A stretch of DNA of 64,000 nt from Comamonas sp. Y33R10-2 (lineage in GTDB: Bacteria > Pseudomonadota > Gammaproteobacteria > Burkholderiales > Burkholderiaceae_C), in assembly GCF_019355935.1 (NCBI RefSeq), contig NZ_CP079925.1, forward strand, positions 2,418,001-2,482,000, read 5' to 3'. The translations under genes were made by a program, and so were the position numbers. This document shows positions 22,217 to 31,343 of the stretch, piece by piece (position 1 is the stretch's first letter; every line of letters starts with the position of its first letter). The notes beneath the pieces were generated by a model. The model had not been told where the DNA came from and ran no database searches. It saw only the letters and a program-made list of their open reading frames with translations.

Positions 22217-22250
22217 GCAGCGAGCCTGCGCTGGGCTTTCACGCAAAAGC

Positions 22251-22745
22251 TCAACGCAAATACACCGCTTCAAAGCGCAGCAGCACCTGCGCATCGGCAT
22301 CGGTCAGCGTCAACTTTTGGCCTTGCACGGCAAAGCTGCTGACCTGCGCCAGCGTGCTGATGAACAACTGCTCCCTGCGCCTCCCCTGCACACAAGCCAT
22401 GCGGGTCGTCGTCGTCACGGGCAAACGCAGCCAGCGCCCATCCAAGCTATAGCTGCCCCGCAGCCGGTTGCACCCCCCCGCGCCGTGAAAGCGGCCGGTG
22501 CCGCTCTCCAGCACCAGATGCGGCTCAGGCTGGTTGTCGTAAGCGCTGACATGCGATCCGTCCCCCATCTGCACCAACTTCCAGTAAGTATTGAGCAGCG
22601 GCGCAGGCTCTGCCGCCATGGCTTGGGCTTCACTCATGCCTTTGAGCGGATTCCCCTCGGCCGTGCAGCCCGTCAGTGCCCACAGCATGCACAGTGCGCC
22701 CAGCGCTGGGCGAAAAAAGCCTCTGAAATGAGATGTGGCACGCAT
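22251..22745 (-). CDS. META-domain lipoprotein (HslJ-like)
   Basis: Predicted lipoprotein of 164 residues. The N-terminus has a basic and hydrophobic signal (MRATSHFRGFFRPALGALC...) and lipobox ALTGC with the lipidated Cys near 27. The remainder matches the META/HslJ domain: LLNTYWKLVQMGD near 50, GRFHGAGGCNRLRGSYSL near 83-100 and TTTTRMACV near 112. Members of this family are heat-shock or stress-linked envelope proteins of unknown biochemical role. It is convergent with the channel gene across the octamer repeat. No good ribosome binding site is seen, so the start is uncertain. Confidence 0.85.
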   Translation of the reverse strand: MRATSHFRGFFRPALGALCMLWALTGCTAEGNPLKGMSEAQAMAAEPAPLLNTYWKLVQMGDGSHVSAYDNQPEPHLVLESGTGRFHGAGGCNRLRGSYSLDGRWLRLPVTTTTRMACVQGRRREQLFISTLAQVSSFAVQGQKLTLTDADAQVLLRFEAVYLR

Positions 22746-22820
22746 AGCATGAAGGAAGGAATGAATGAATGGAAAAAATGCTGCTAAAGATTAGAGCATA
22801 GGCGCTATGCAGCTCATTTT

Positions 22821-22925
22821 TCAGGAGTGCGTCATACCCGGTGTGCCGGGCATTTCCACATAGTCATGACCTGCAGTCATGCCACCATCCATCACGATTT
22901 CTGCGTCCACCATGCAAGAGCGTGA
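22821..22925 (-). pseudogene. C-terminal remnant of a short-chain dehydrogenase/reductase
   Basis: The minus-strand frame ending at TGA (22823-22821) reads CMVDAEIVMDGGMTAGHDY then VEMPGTPGMTHS. This matches the classical SDR C-terminus, where 'VTGAEIVVDGGxTAG' precedes the end. Only about 34 codons survive; a stop in the same frame lies at 22934, and none of the Rossmann or YxxxK part is present. It therefore looks like the end of a deleted gene. Confidence 0.7.
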
Positions 22926-22948
22926 CAGCCGCTAGTTCAGCTACTTCA

Positions 22949-22982
22949 TGATCAAAAAGCCTCGTGAGAGGCTTTTTGATCA
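22949..22982. terminator. Bidirectional terminator-like hairpin
   Basis: Arms TGATCAAAAAGCCTC and GAGGCTTTTTGATCA, 15 bp perfect, with a 4-nt loop. The U/A stretches are inside the stem. It lies just upstream of the SDR remnant and about 50 bp downstream of the leftward DUF4401 gene, whose transcript it could end. Confidence 0.75.
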
Positions 22983-23029
22983 TTGGTGGCTACCTCTAAG
23001 TCAGCAGGGGCGGGGCAATGTAGATGCCG

Positions 23030-24874
23030 CTATGGGCGCGGTTTCTGCGACTCAAGGGCATTGCCCGCAGCCTGCTGTGCTTGCTCTTGCGCACCCTCCA
23101 CTGTCTCCACACCCTCTACAGCCGCCTCGGCCTGTGCCTCAGCGGCGCGCTCGCTGGGGTTGATGCCATCAGCCACAGATTTCCTGCTCCAGAGAGGGCC
23201 GCCGGGCAAAGGCTGCATGAGCTTGCCCCCGGCATCGGCCAGCCCCACCAGCAGAGCGCGACCGTCGGGCAGCACGCGAAAGTCGCCATATCTGCCGCTT
23301 TCAAAATGTGTGCCCTGCCCTTCTGGGAAGAAATAGGCATCGGTCACCAGCACCCACTTTCCTTTGAGCCGCTTGAGCGGCAAAACCACCTCGCCCTCGC
23401 CAGCTTGCTTGCGGTCAGCCACCAGCGCCTGCACCGTGGCAATGCCTTGCCCATCGACAACAGCACGCACATAAGCCGTGGGGGCGCTAATATGTTCTAG
23501 CCCTTCACTAACGGCGGGCGGCAGATCAAAGCGCAGCGCCATATAGTCACCCTGCATCAGCGACCTCGGGTCCACGGGCACCAGCGGCACCAGAATGCGC
23601 TGGCCGTGGGCAATGACTTGCTCTTTGCCGCGCACGTCCCAGTTGACCGCGCCAAACACCAGCGCCGCGCCCGCCAGCATCCAGCCTAGCTGAGCCTTGT
23701 TGCTACGCGTTTGTGGCTGCGCGGCTTGCGGCACAGCATCTGCAGCAGTGCGCTGGCGCAGCACCCACAGGCCTGCCAGCAGCACAGCGCCCAGTACAGC
23801 TACCCCAACACCTTTGATGGCCAGCGGCCAGTGCAACTCGTAATAAAACTGACCCAGCACCACCAGGCCTAGCAACCCACACAGCAAAGCAATGCGCCAG
23901 CGCCCAGCCAGCAGTGCGGCCGCGGCAATCAAAGCGATCGCTCCCAGATCCACGCGAAACCATGCGCACACAGCCAGCAAAATACCCGTCAGCATTAACA
24001 ATGCCGACATGCGGGCATGCAACAAACCACGGTCGCGCCAGATGCGCACTAGCAGCGCCGTAGCCAGCAAGACCTCTGCCGCAGACAGCCAGCGTGCGGC
24101 GATCAAAACCCAGCTCCAGCTTTGTTGCCAACCTTCATTGCCATCTGAGTTCCAGCCCATCGGCCCCTGCACATCCAGCCAGGCATTGCCGTAGCTGCCC
24201 TTGGCGATGAGCAGCAGCACCCCGACGATCGCGGCATCGGCAAACACCGCCCAGCGTGCATGTGCCAACCCTCGCCGGGGCTGGGCCAGCCGGGCGGGCT
24301 CGCCCCATAGCCACAGGCACCACAGAGCCAGCAGCAGCAGACTATCGAGCTGCAGCGGCAACAGCCACGGCAACCAGCTTTGCAGCACCATGAAGAAAAC
24401 AAAGGCAGCCACCGCCCAGCCCACGCCCATGATGGTCTGAATCCAGCACGCCGGGGACAGCCATGCGCCCAGCATCTGCATGGCAGCCGTCAACACACAA
24501 GCCATCAACAAATTGGGGCGAGACTCGAGGTGATCAATACCAAAATTGATCAGCAGCAACGCCTGCCCCATCAACCACAGCACCAGCCCTGCACAGCCCG
24601 CAAAAGCCTGCGGCCCGCTGCGCAGCAAAAACCCACCACCGGCCAGCGCCAGCAAGCCCAGCACCATGCCGCCAGCGCCTAAAAACACCTCGTCGCCCAG
24701 CCCCAGGAACACAAACGCGATCAGCGGAACCATGCAGACCAGTACGCCCAGCATGGCCATGGCAATGACCAGCACTGAGGGCTCGTGTACATCAGCAGGC
24801 GCAGCATTGCCCTGCACCAGCCCTTGCTGCTGAGCGGCAGGCCACCAGTGAGGCTGTGATGAAAAACGCTTCAT
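23030..24874 (-). CDS. Membrane protein with DUF4401 and GDYXXLXY domains
   Basis: The 614-residue protein has about twelve hydrophobic segments between residues 30 and 430 (DUF4401-like). A periplasmic-facing C-terminal domain carries the signature QGDYMALRF near residue 480, typical of GDYXXLXY proteins. The biochemical role of either family is unknown. A tail of about 50 residues rich in Ala, Glu and Gln follows. The ATG at 24874 overlaps the stop of the upstream DUF2157 gene (ATGA), indicating translational coupling; the longer in-frame opening would lie inside that gene. In other bacteria DUF2157 and GDYXXLXY genes are also paired. Confidence 0.85.
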   Translation of the reverse strand: MKRFSSQPHWWPAAQQQGLVQGNAAPADVHEPSVLVIAMAMLGVLVCMVPLIAFVFLGLGDEVFLGAGGMVLGLLALAGGGFLLRSGPQAFAGCAGLVLWLMGQALLLINFGIDHLESRPNLLMACVLTAAMQMLGAWLSPACWIQTIMGVGWAVAAFVFFMVLQSWLPWLLPLQLDSLLLLALWCLWLWGEPARLAQPRRGLAHARWAVFADAAIVGVLLLIAKGSYGNAWLDVQGPMGWNSDGNEGWQQSWSWVLIAARWLSAAEVLLATALLVRIWRDRGLLHARMSALLMLTGILLAVCAWFRVDLGAIALIAAAALLAGRWRIALLCGLLGLVVLGQFYYELHWPLAIKGVGVAVLGAVLLAGLWVLRQRTAADAVPQAAQPQTRSNKAQLGWMLAGAALVFGAVNWDVRGKEQVIAHGQRILVPLVPVDPRSLMQGDYMALRFDLPPAVSEGLEHISAPTAYVRAVVDGQGIATVQALVADRKQAGEGEVVLPLKRLKGKWVLVTDAYFFPEGQGTHFESGRYGDFRVLPDGRALLVGLADAGGKLMQPLPGGPLWSRKSVADGINPSERAAEAQAEAAVEGVETVEGAQEQAQQAAGNALESQKPRP

Positions 24875-25863
24875 ACCTGCTCCTCCCGCATACGCTGCTG
24901 CACGCTCATCAGCCAGCGCACCGATCCGCCCAGACAACCCAGCCCCAGCAGACCAAAAATCAGCAGCCCCCCAACATCCGCACTCACCAAAGCCCGCGCC
25001 GCAGCCGACAGCAGCAGCACATTCGCCGCCAGCGTAGCCAGGCACAGCGAGACATAGTCCTGAAAGCGCCCGTGCAGCGACAGCACCAGACTGGCGGCCA
25101 CCAGTGCCAGCGTGCAGACCAGCACAGCCCCTGTGCCACGCTCCTCAAAATCAAAAATTTGCGCTACAAACATGCTGCTCCACACCGCCAGCGCACAGGT
25201 CAATGCCGCGCGGTGCGACCACCAGCCCATGCCGCCCTGCACACGCAACCAGGGCAGCAGCGAAACCAGGGTAGGCACGCAAAGCAGCGCCAGCCACAGG
25301 CCGATGTTCAGCCAGCTGCTCAACTGCCAGCCATTGCCAAGGAACAGCACATTCCACCAGTCCAGCCGCCCCGTCCACATGACAATGCCCAGCGCCACTA
25401 TCAGCACCCATAGCAGCCACAGCCAGTCGCTGCGCAGCATGCCCACCCAGATCAGCGACAGCGCGGCCCACACGGCAAACAACTGCCAGGCATCGGCCCC
25501 GGTCTGATAGGTTTGCCCCACAAACGCCAGCAAGCCGCCTAGCACCAGCGTGGCACAAAACAGTGCCGCCACCCGCATGCGCGGCCACAGGCAGGCGGCC
25601 AGCACGGATGCCGCCAGTGCGCCTTCAATCAGGCTCAGTTTGAAAAGACGGGACTGCTCTTGCCAGTTGGCCGCAATCCAGAAAATCAGACCGCAGCCCA
25701 GCAGCAGGGCTGCCACCAAGAGCAGGCCGGTGCGCACACGCGCTTGCATGGTTTGCGGCTGGCTTGGCGACACAGCCAGTTGATAGAGCTGCGCCACGCG
25801 CTCTTTCACTCGCACTTGGTCGGCCACCAGTGGCTGGGAGGCCTGATACAGATTGGGGTCCAT
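24871..25863 (-). CDS. DUF2157 membrane protein
   Basis: The 330-residue inner-membrane protein starts with a soluble segment of about 45 residues (DPNLYQASQPLVADQVRV...) followed by nine or ten hydrophobic helices. This is the DUF2157 arrangement; function is unknown. The ATG at 25863 is chosen because AGAAAG lies 6 nt upstream; an in-frame TTG at 25881 is less likely. The stop overlaps the start of the GDYXXLXY protein by 4 bp, so the two are probably made together and may form a complex. Confidence 0.85.
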   Translation of the reverse strand: MDPNLYQASQPLVADQVRVKERVAQLYQLAVSPSQPQTMQARVRTGLLLVAALLLGCGLIFWIAANWQEQSRLFKLSLIEGALAASVLAACLWPRMRVAALFCATLVLGGLLAFVGQTYQTGADAWQLFAVWAALSLIWVGMLRSDWLWLLWVLIVALGIVMWTGRLDWWNVLFLGNGWQLSSWLNIGLWLALLCVPTLVSLLPWLRVQGGMGWWSHRAALTCALAVWSSMFVAQIFDFEERGTGAVLVCTLALVAASLVLSLHGRFQDYVSLCLATLAANVLLLSAAARALVSADVGGLLIFGLLGLGCLGGSVRWLMSVQQRMREEQV

Positions 25864-25919
25864 CACATGCTTTCTGTTCAATCAGTCCATCATGCATGGC
25901 AAGCGCGGACTTTGACAAA

Positions 25920-26882
25920 TCAGCTTTGTGAGGAATCTTCTCGTACAAAGCTGCAAGCTGCCGTATTGGTGCAGCGCCAGATGCCCTGCCCGGCCAGTGG
26001 CCCCCGCTGCATCACCAGCTTGCGTAGCGGCCAAGTGCACTGCGGGCATTCGCGCACCTCATTCGCCAACTTCACAGCCACGGGAGCCGCAGAAGGCGCC
26101 TCTGCCAGCACCGCCACTTCAGCAGCTGCAGATGTCACCGGCTCCAGCAAGATATCAACAGCATCGGGCGGTGGCGGCCTGACTGGCTGGGCCACGGGTT
26201 CAGGCGTGGGTCGCGACTTTGGTTTAGCTTGCGACTTGGCGGCCTGCAGCTCCTTCACATGCGCCACATGCTGCTTGTTCGTAGCACGGCCCGGTTGCAG
26301 GCGTACTTCTTCCAACTTATCCAGCAAATCCTGCATCTGCTCAGGGCCCCACACCTGCTGTGTAAAGCTCTGGATGAAGCTCACAAAACCATCGCCCCGC
26401 GTAACGTTGGGCGGCATCTCGGTCTTGAACTCGCACTCGCCCACAAAGGCGATGACGGAATGCACCTGCTCGGGCGCAACGCCCAGCAACTCTTGAACTG
26501 CCTTGGTGTGCTTGTAGTTCTGGCGCAGCGGGTTTTGAAAACGGCTGCGCTTTTTAAAGATTTGCTGCGTCCACTGCGCTTGGCGCTCGCTGCCAAAAAT
26601 CCAGCCTTGATAGTTCTTGGTCTCCAGCACAAACAGGCCATAGGGCGAAAAGATCAGATGATCAATTTGCGTACTGCCATCGCGCGTGGGCAGGGTGACG
26701 TTGTGCAGATCGACATAAACCAGCGGATTGAGCTGCCTGCGAATGGTGTTTTGTACCGCCCGCTCACCACGCCAGCCCTTGAAGCGCGGCGAGCGCAACA
26801 CGCCCAGCAGCACAGCCACCAGCAGCGCCAGCACTAGATACAAAAACAGGCCTTGAAAGGCCGTCGCAAAAATCTGATTCAT
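25920..26882 (-). CDS. NERD-domain protein with N-terminal membrane anchor and C-terminal zinc-ribbon-like end
   Basis: The 320-residue protein has one N-terminal membrane helix (near residues 8-28). A NERD (nuclease-related) domain follows from about 35 to 150: KGWRGERAVQNTI, the DHLIFSPYGLFVLETKNYQG core with the Asp and Glu-x-Lys residues expected of PD-(D/E)XK-like folds, then a Pro/Ala-rich linker. The C-terminal CPQCTWPL...WRCTNTAAC has four cysteines like a topoisomerase-type zinc ribbon. Substrate and role are unknown; a DNA-processing activity is inference. The ATG at 26882 is used; a GTG at 26909 is possible. Confidence 0.85.
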   Translation of the reverse strand: MNQIFATAFQGLFLYLVLALLVAVLLGVLRSPRFKGWRGERAVQNTIRRQLNPLVYVDLHNVTLPTRDGSTQIDHLIFSPYGLFVLETKNYQGWIFGSERQAQWTQQIFKKRSRFQNPLRQNYKHTKAVQELLGVAPEQVHSVIAFVGECEFKTEMPPNVTRGDGFVSFIQSFTQQVWGPEQMQDLLDKLEEVRLQPGRATNKQHVAHVKELQAAKSQAKPKSRPTPEPVAQPVRPPPPDAVDILLEPVTSAAAEVAVLAEAPSAAPVAVKLANEVRECPQCTWPLRKLVMQRGPLAGQGIWRCTNTAACSFVREDSSQS

Positions 26883-26930
26883 ACCGCCCCTAAAGCCAAA
26901 AACCGTCACTTACCCAAGAAGGGACAGCAA

Positions 26931-27009
26931 GCAAGCGCCGCCGCGCAGCGAGGCTGTCGTCCCCCTCCCGAAGAGAGAGGGGGGAAGCGGCACAGCCGCT
27001 CAGGGGGAG
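26931..27009. repeat. GC-rich 3'-end repeat, copy B (after the CnoX-like gene)
   Basis: Contains GCCGCCGCGCAGCG, GTCGTCCCCCTCCCG, AAGAGAGAGGGG and GCCGCTCAGGGGGAG. It aligns with copies A, C and D. On the strand of the upstream gene it starts within about 4 nt of the stop codon. Confidence 0.88.
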
Positions 27010-27012
27010 CCT

Positions 27013-27963
27013 TCAGTTCAACGCCATGCTCAAACGGCGGCGATAGCTGTTGACCATCGCTGTCGCCTCGTCTTGCTCGGCAGTGTTCTTGCCCAGCAGC
27101 TCAATGCCGCCAGCGGTCTGGCCGGGCACAGCGTCTTGCTTTTTGGGCTTGGGAGGGGTCAGCAGCTCCAGCACGGCAACAATCAGCTTGCGCGCCGCCT
27201 GCTCGTTCCAAGTCTTGTCGCGCATGATGATTTCTAGCAGCTCATCCATGGCATCTGTCCACTGGCTGTGGACCAGCAAAGCGCGGGCACGGCCAAAGCG
27301 CGCATCAAAGTCGCGCTTGTTGGCCGCAATGGCCGCGTCGTATTGGGCAATATCGGAATTGCCATCCGCCATGGCAAATTCCAGCGCTTTGAGCCACTGG
27401 CTCAGCGCTTCAAAGCGCAGCGGCTGGGGAATGCGCTTGATGGGCTCGGCCAGCAAGGCCTTGGCTTCTTCAAAGCCGCCCGTGGCGATCAGCAGGCGCA
27501 CATAGTCAAAGCGGGCATCATCGTTGCTCGGGTCAGCGGCCAGTGCATCAGCCATTTTTTGCAGCGCGGCGGGAGTGTCGCCAGACTCCAGCAGAGCTTG
27601 GGCTTCATCCGCATTCGCTTCAGAGGCCATTTCTCCTTCAGAGGGCAGGTGCTTGTCGAGGAACTCGCGCAGCTTGCCTTCGGTCTGAGCGCCTGTGAAG
27701 CCATCGACAGGCTTGCCTTCCACCATCAGCACGCAGGTGGGAATGGAGCGAATGCCAAACATGCTGGCCAGTTGCTGCTCTTGGTCGGAGTCGATCTTGG
27801 CCAGCTTGAAGCGACCTTCATAAGCTGTTTCTAGCTTTTCCAGAATCGGGCCCAGCGTCTTGCAGGGGCCGCACCAAGGTGCCCAGAAGTCCACCAGCAC
27901 CGGCACCTGCATGGATGCGGCTATGACTTCGGCTTCAAAATTCTCGATGGTGATGTCAATCAT
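27013..27963 (-). CDS. Thioredoxin-TPR protein, CnoX (YbbN)-like
   Basis: The 316-residue protein has a thioredoxin fold at 1-110, with active site FWAPWCGPCKTLGPIL near residues 24-39 and the cis-Pro region SIPTCVL near 76. Helical TPR-like repeats fill the remainder, up to the C-terminus. This is the layout of CnoX, which guards proteins from oxidation and hands them to GroEL or DnaK. E. coli CnoX lacks the first active-site Cys; here both are present (CGPC), so redox activity is likely. The ATG at 27963 gives the normal MIDITIENFEAEV start. Confidence 0.9.
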   Translation of the reverse strand: MIDITIENFEAEVIAASMQVPVLVDFWAPWCGPCKTLGPILEKLETAYEGRFKLAKIDSDQEQQLASMFGIRSIPTCVLMVEGKPVDGFTGAQTEGKLREFLDKHLPSEGEMASEANADEAQALLESGDTPAALQKMADALAADPSNDDARFDYVRLLIATGGFEEAKALLAEPIKRIPQPLRFEALSQWLKALEFAMADGNSDIAQYDAAIAANKRDFDARFGRARALLVHSQWTDAMDELLEIIMRDKTWNEQAARKLIVAVLELLTPPKPKKQDAVPGQTAGGIELLGKNTAEQDEATAMVNSYRRRLSMALN

Positions 27964-28271
27964 GTGATTCCTAATGCTCTTGGTGCGCTTCTGGTGCGCT
28001 CTGAGTGCGCTGCCGCAGGGCTGCGGCGCTATGCAGCGATTCTCCATGCAAATATGCACCGGCAAACTATAGGCCGCTGAGGCTCAGGTCTTTGCTGCAT
28101 AAGTAGGAGCAGTTAGGCTTTGCCATCAGTGCATTAGCAGCAGGTTTAAGCCAAGAATCAATATGCCACTAGGACTTGTCGCTCTTGTTTTAAGACTAAG
28201 TGCTTCATCCGCCGCGATGGGGCACTGGCTGCCGCCTCAGCTATATTGCTCACAACCCAAGGAGCGCAGAC
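27964..28271. other. Intergenic region between divergent cnoX-like and ABC genes
   Basis: 308 bp between divergent starts. Apart from AAGGAG at 28259-28264 for the ABC gene I see no clear promoter, repeat or RNA element. In-frame GTG at 28200 exists, but the sequence up to 28271 does not look like ABC protein. Confidence 0.5.
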
Positions 28272-29291
28272 TTGATTGAAGTTTCACAACTGGTGTTTGA
28301 ATACCCCGGCCACCGCGCACTCGACGGCGTGAGTGTCTCGATTGGCGCAGGCAGCGTCACCGCACTCGTCGGGCCCAATGGCGCAGGCAAATCCACGCTA
28401 ATGCGCTGCATCGCAGGGCTGGATCAGCCGCTGGCGGGCCAAATCCGTGTCAAAGGCCTATCCGTCGAAGAGCAGCCGCGTGAGGTGCACAAACACCTTG
28501 GCTATCTGTCTGATTTTTACGGCCTGTACGACCGCCTGAGCGTAATGCGCTGCTTGCAGTACGCGGCCCTGTCTATGGGTGTGGAGGCCAGCGCTGCCGC
28601 GACGCGGGTGCAAGAAGTGGCCGCCCAACTAGGGCTGACGGATTTGCTGCACCGCCACCCCACCGAGCTGTCTCGCGGCCAGCGCCAGCGCGTAGCGATT
28701 GGGCAGGCGATTGTTCACCAGCCCAGCGTGCTGCTACTAGATGAACCGGCCAGCGGGCTAGACCCCGATGCACGCAGCAGCTTGTCGCAGCTGTTTCGCC
28801 AGCTGCAGGCGCAGGGCATGACGCTCATCGTCTCCAGCCACATCCTGAGCGAACTCGACGAGTACTGCACCCATATCCTGAGCATTCGCAACGGGCGCAT
28901 TGAAAGCCATGAGGCACTGCACAACACGAATAACGCGAACAATGCGAGCAACGTCAGCAGCGCCAACCAGCCTGCCGCCCAAGAAGCACAAACCCAGCTT
29001 TATGCCCTAGAGGTTGTGATGTCGCCCGGCGCCGACTTTGAAGCGCGCTTGCAGCAAGCCCTGCAAAACATCACGATGCAGGACTTTGATATCACCGGCA
29101 GCCGCCCCATTCAGCTATGGCTACCCGCCTCGCCACCAGAGCGTGCAGCTTGGTTGAGCCGACTGGTACAGGCCGGCATTCCCGTTGCCTCTCTCACCCC
29201 CGTGCGCGAGCGGCTGCAAGACCGCTATGCCCGCACCGTGCAGGCCAGAACAGAAGCGCCCCAAGCTGGCGACAACAAGGAGCAAGCATGA
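28272..29291 (+). CDS. ABC transporter ATP-binding protein (ABC-2 type)
   Basis: ATPase subunit of a probable exporter, 339 residues. It has Walker A GPNGAGKST near residue 36-44, signature LSRGQRQRV near 134-142, Walker B VLLLDEPASGLD near 155-166 and switch His in SSHI. The last 100 residues are an extra domain with Asn-rich linker (NTNNANNASNVSSANQ). The start is TTG at 28272, with AAGGAG 7 nt upstream and the family-like IEVSQLVFEY just after. It overlaps the following permease gene by 4 bp (ATGA). Substrate unknown. Confidence 0.92.
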   Translation: MIEVSQLVFEYPGHRALDGVSVSIGAGSVTALVGPNGAGKSTLMRCIAGLDQPLAGQIRVKGLSVEEQPREVHKHLGYLSDFYGLYDRLSVMRCLQYAALSMGVEASAAATRVQEVAAQLGLTDLLHRHPTELSRGQRQRVAIGQAIVHQPSVLLLDEPASGLDPDARSSLSQLFRQLQAQGMTLIVSSHILSELDEYCTHILSIRNGRIESHEALHNTNNANNASNVSSANQPAAQEAQTQLYALEVVMSPGADFEARLQQALQNITMQDFDITGSRPIQLWLPASPPERAAWLSRLVQAGIPVASLTPVRERLQDRYARTVQARTEAPQAGDNKEQA

Positions 29292-30691
29292 GCGCCGCCC
29301 GCAACCCCGAATTTCAGCGCCAGCTGTGGCTGAACTGGCGCCCCTCCCTGCTGGCATGGAGTCTGGGCCTGAGCCTGCTGATTTTGGCCATGCCGCTGGC
29401 CCTGTCCTCCGCCAAAGACTTGCCCGGCTCCTTAAGCATGACGGCCATCGCCGGCGTGTGGATCGCCGCCGTTGTCTACGGCTGCGTACTGGCCGGACGC
29501 AGTCTGGCCGAAGAAGCCAGCCAAAACACCTGGGACTGGCAGCGCCTGTCTGCCCTGTCACCTTGGCAAATGGCTTGGGGCAAGCTGCTGGGCGCAGCCC
29601 TGCCCGCTTGGCTGTATGTGATGTGGTTTGCCATTGCCTCAGTCGCCATTGGCGCGGTGTGGGCGCTGCCCGTCAAAATTCATCACACCATCGCTTTGGC
29701 AGTGCTTTGGGGACTGGGTTTGCAGGCATGGGCCATGAACTCGGTGCTGATGAGCTGGGGCCAGCAAGACCGCCCCGTCAACCGCAGGCGCTCTGCCCTG
29801 CTGCCTTTGCTGCTCTTGTTTTTCATACCCGGGCCCTTCATTAGCCATGTTTACAAGAGCTTGGTCGACAACAGCACCGATCCCGTGCTGTGGTGGGGCA
29901 TGGATGTGGGCGGGCTGGGCCTGGCCTATTTGGCCGCTGCTTTGGTGCTGAGCTTGGGCCTGCTGGGCCTGTGGCGCCAGCTGTGTACGCGACTCGATGT
30001 GCGCACCCTGCCTTGGGCTTGGCCGCTGGGTCTGGCGCTGACGGGCTTTTTCTCTGCTGGCTCGCTGAACATGGGCACTGCCGCCTTTTTCAGCAGCACT
30101 GCTTGGATTGCCTTGATTGGCACCGCCTATGTGGCGCTTCAGCACATGGACCAGCATCTGCGCGCCTGGAGGCAAGTGCAATGGTCCGCCAGCCGCCAAC
30201 GCTGGCGCGAAGCGCTTGAGGCGCTGCCGCTGTGGCCCGTCAGCCTGCTGCTGGCTTTTGTGGCTGCCGCCTTGCTGCGACTCACCCCCGGCCACTTTGA
30301 GATTGAAATTGCCGGCGCACTCAGCTCCTTTACCTTCTACCTGTGCCTGCAACTGCTGCGCGACTGCCTGATGCTGACGGGCTTTGCCCTTCTGGCAGGC
30401 AAGCTCAAATCGCCTTTGGCCTCGTTTGTGATTGCTTGGTTGATCCTGAACTTGGCCGCGCCGCTGCTCGCTTATGGCGTGGGCGGCAGCGTCGGCGCCA
30501 TGTGGGTGCAGCCCGTCATCGCCCTATGGGCAGACGTAGGCAGCAGCGCTGACAACGCTAAAGGCTGGATGAGCTATGTGCCTTGGGTGTCTTTGAGCCT
30601 GCAGGCTTTGGTCGCTCTGGGCTGGGTCGTTCACGTCTTCAAAGACCGCGTGCTGGGCTTTGCACGCGACAACGCGGCGGCCACCAGCTAA
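29288..30691 (+). CDS. ABC-2 type permease (membrane subunit)
   Basis: The 467-residue, strongly hydrophobic protein is predicted to have about 12 membrane segments. After a short N-terminal soluble part (NPEFQRQLWLNWRP), typical of ABC-2 permeases, the helices follow in two groups. It is translationally coupled to the ATPase by an ATGA overlap, so the pair should form one transporter. No substrate clue is seen. The gap of 157 bp to purE suggests the operon ends here. Confidence 0.85.
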   Translation: MSAARNPEFQRQLWLNWRPSLLAWSLGLSLLILAMPLALSSAKDLPGSLSMTAIAGVWIAAVVYGCVLAGRSLAEEASQNTWDWQRLSALSPWQMAWGKLLGAALPAWLYVMWFAIASVAIGAVWALPVKIHHTIALAVLWGLGLQAWAMNSVLMSWGQQDRPVNRRRSALLPLLLLFFIPGPFISHVYKSLVDNSTDPVLWWGMDVGGLGLAYLAAALVLSLGLLGLWRQLCTRLDVRTLPWAWPLGLALTGFFSAGSLNMGTAAFFSSTAWIALIGTAYVALQHMDQHLRAWRQVQWSASRQRWREALEALPLWPVSLLLAFVAAALLRLTPGHFEIEIAGALSSFTFYLCLQLLRDCLMLTGFALLAGKLKSPLASFVIAWLILNLAAPLLAYGVGGSVGAMWVQPVIALWADVGSSADNAKGWMSYVPWVSLSLQALVALGWVVHVFKDRVLGFARDNAAATS

Positions 30692-30848
30692 GCGCTTACT
30701 CAGGCGCTAATTGCGGGCCTTACCCGAGTGCGAATTTGGGTGCCAAAGTGACTTTGCACGGGCGGTGATGACCTACCGCCGCCCGGCCCGGCAGCAACAC
30801 CGTAAAATCAGGGGTTCCACTAGGCCGGGCAGCAGAGCCCTGAAGAAC

Positions 30849-31343
30849 ATGAACCCCATCCAAGTTGGCGTAGTCATGGGTTCCAGCAGTGACTGGGACA
30901 CCATGCAACACGCAGTTGCCATCCTCGAGCAGTTCGGTATCTCTTTTGAGGCCAAGGTCGTATCGGCCCACCGCATGCCCGACGACATGTTCCGCTTTGC
31001 CGAAGGCGCAGCCGATCGCGGCATCAAAGCCATCATCGCTGGCGCTGGCGGCGCTGCCCACCTGCCCGGCATGATTGCCGCCAAGACCACCGTGCCCGTG
31101 CTGGGTGTGCCCGTGGCCAGCCGCCACCTGCAAGGTGTGGATTCGCTGCACTCCATCGTGCAAATGCCCAAGGGCATTCCTGTGGCCACATTCGCTATCG
31201 GCACAGCCGGCGCGGCCAACGCGGCGCTGTTTGCCGTGGCCCTGCTGGCCAATGAAGACCCAGCCCTGCGCGCCAAGCTCGATGCCTTCCGCGTGGAGCA
31301 GACCGAAGCCGCCCGTAATATGACGCTGCCGGTGAACGAATGA
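30849..31343 (+). CDS. purE: 5-(carboxyamino)imidazole ribonucleotide mutase
   Basis: Purine synthesis enzyme converting N5-CAIR to CAIR. It has 164 residues, the class I PurE length. It has the substrate-binding [13 protein letters not shown] near 7-19, SAHRMPD near 43-49 and [11 protein letters not shown] near 71-81 motifs. The ATG at 30849 gives the correct N-terminus; the upstream in-frame stretch is non-homologous. It overlaps purK by 4 bp (ATGA), so the two are coupled. Confidence 0.97.
   Translation: MNPIQVGVVMGSSSDWDTMQHAVAILEQFGISFEAKVVSAHRMPDDMFRFAEGAADRGIKAIIAGAGGAAHLPGMIAAKTTVPVLGVPVASRHLQGVDSLHSIVQMPKGIPVATFAIGTAGAANAALFAVALLANEDPALRAKLDAFRVEQTEAARNMTLPVNE

Noticed and set aside
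22148..22342. Frames translating the octamer repeat (LLGSWALG-type)
   Set aside because: No ribosome binding site and the product is only the repeat; flanking genes already account for the area.
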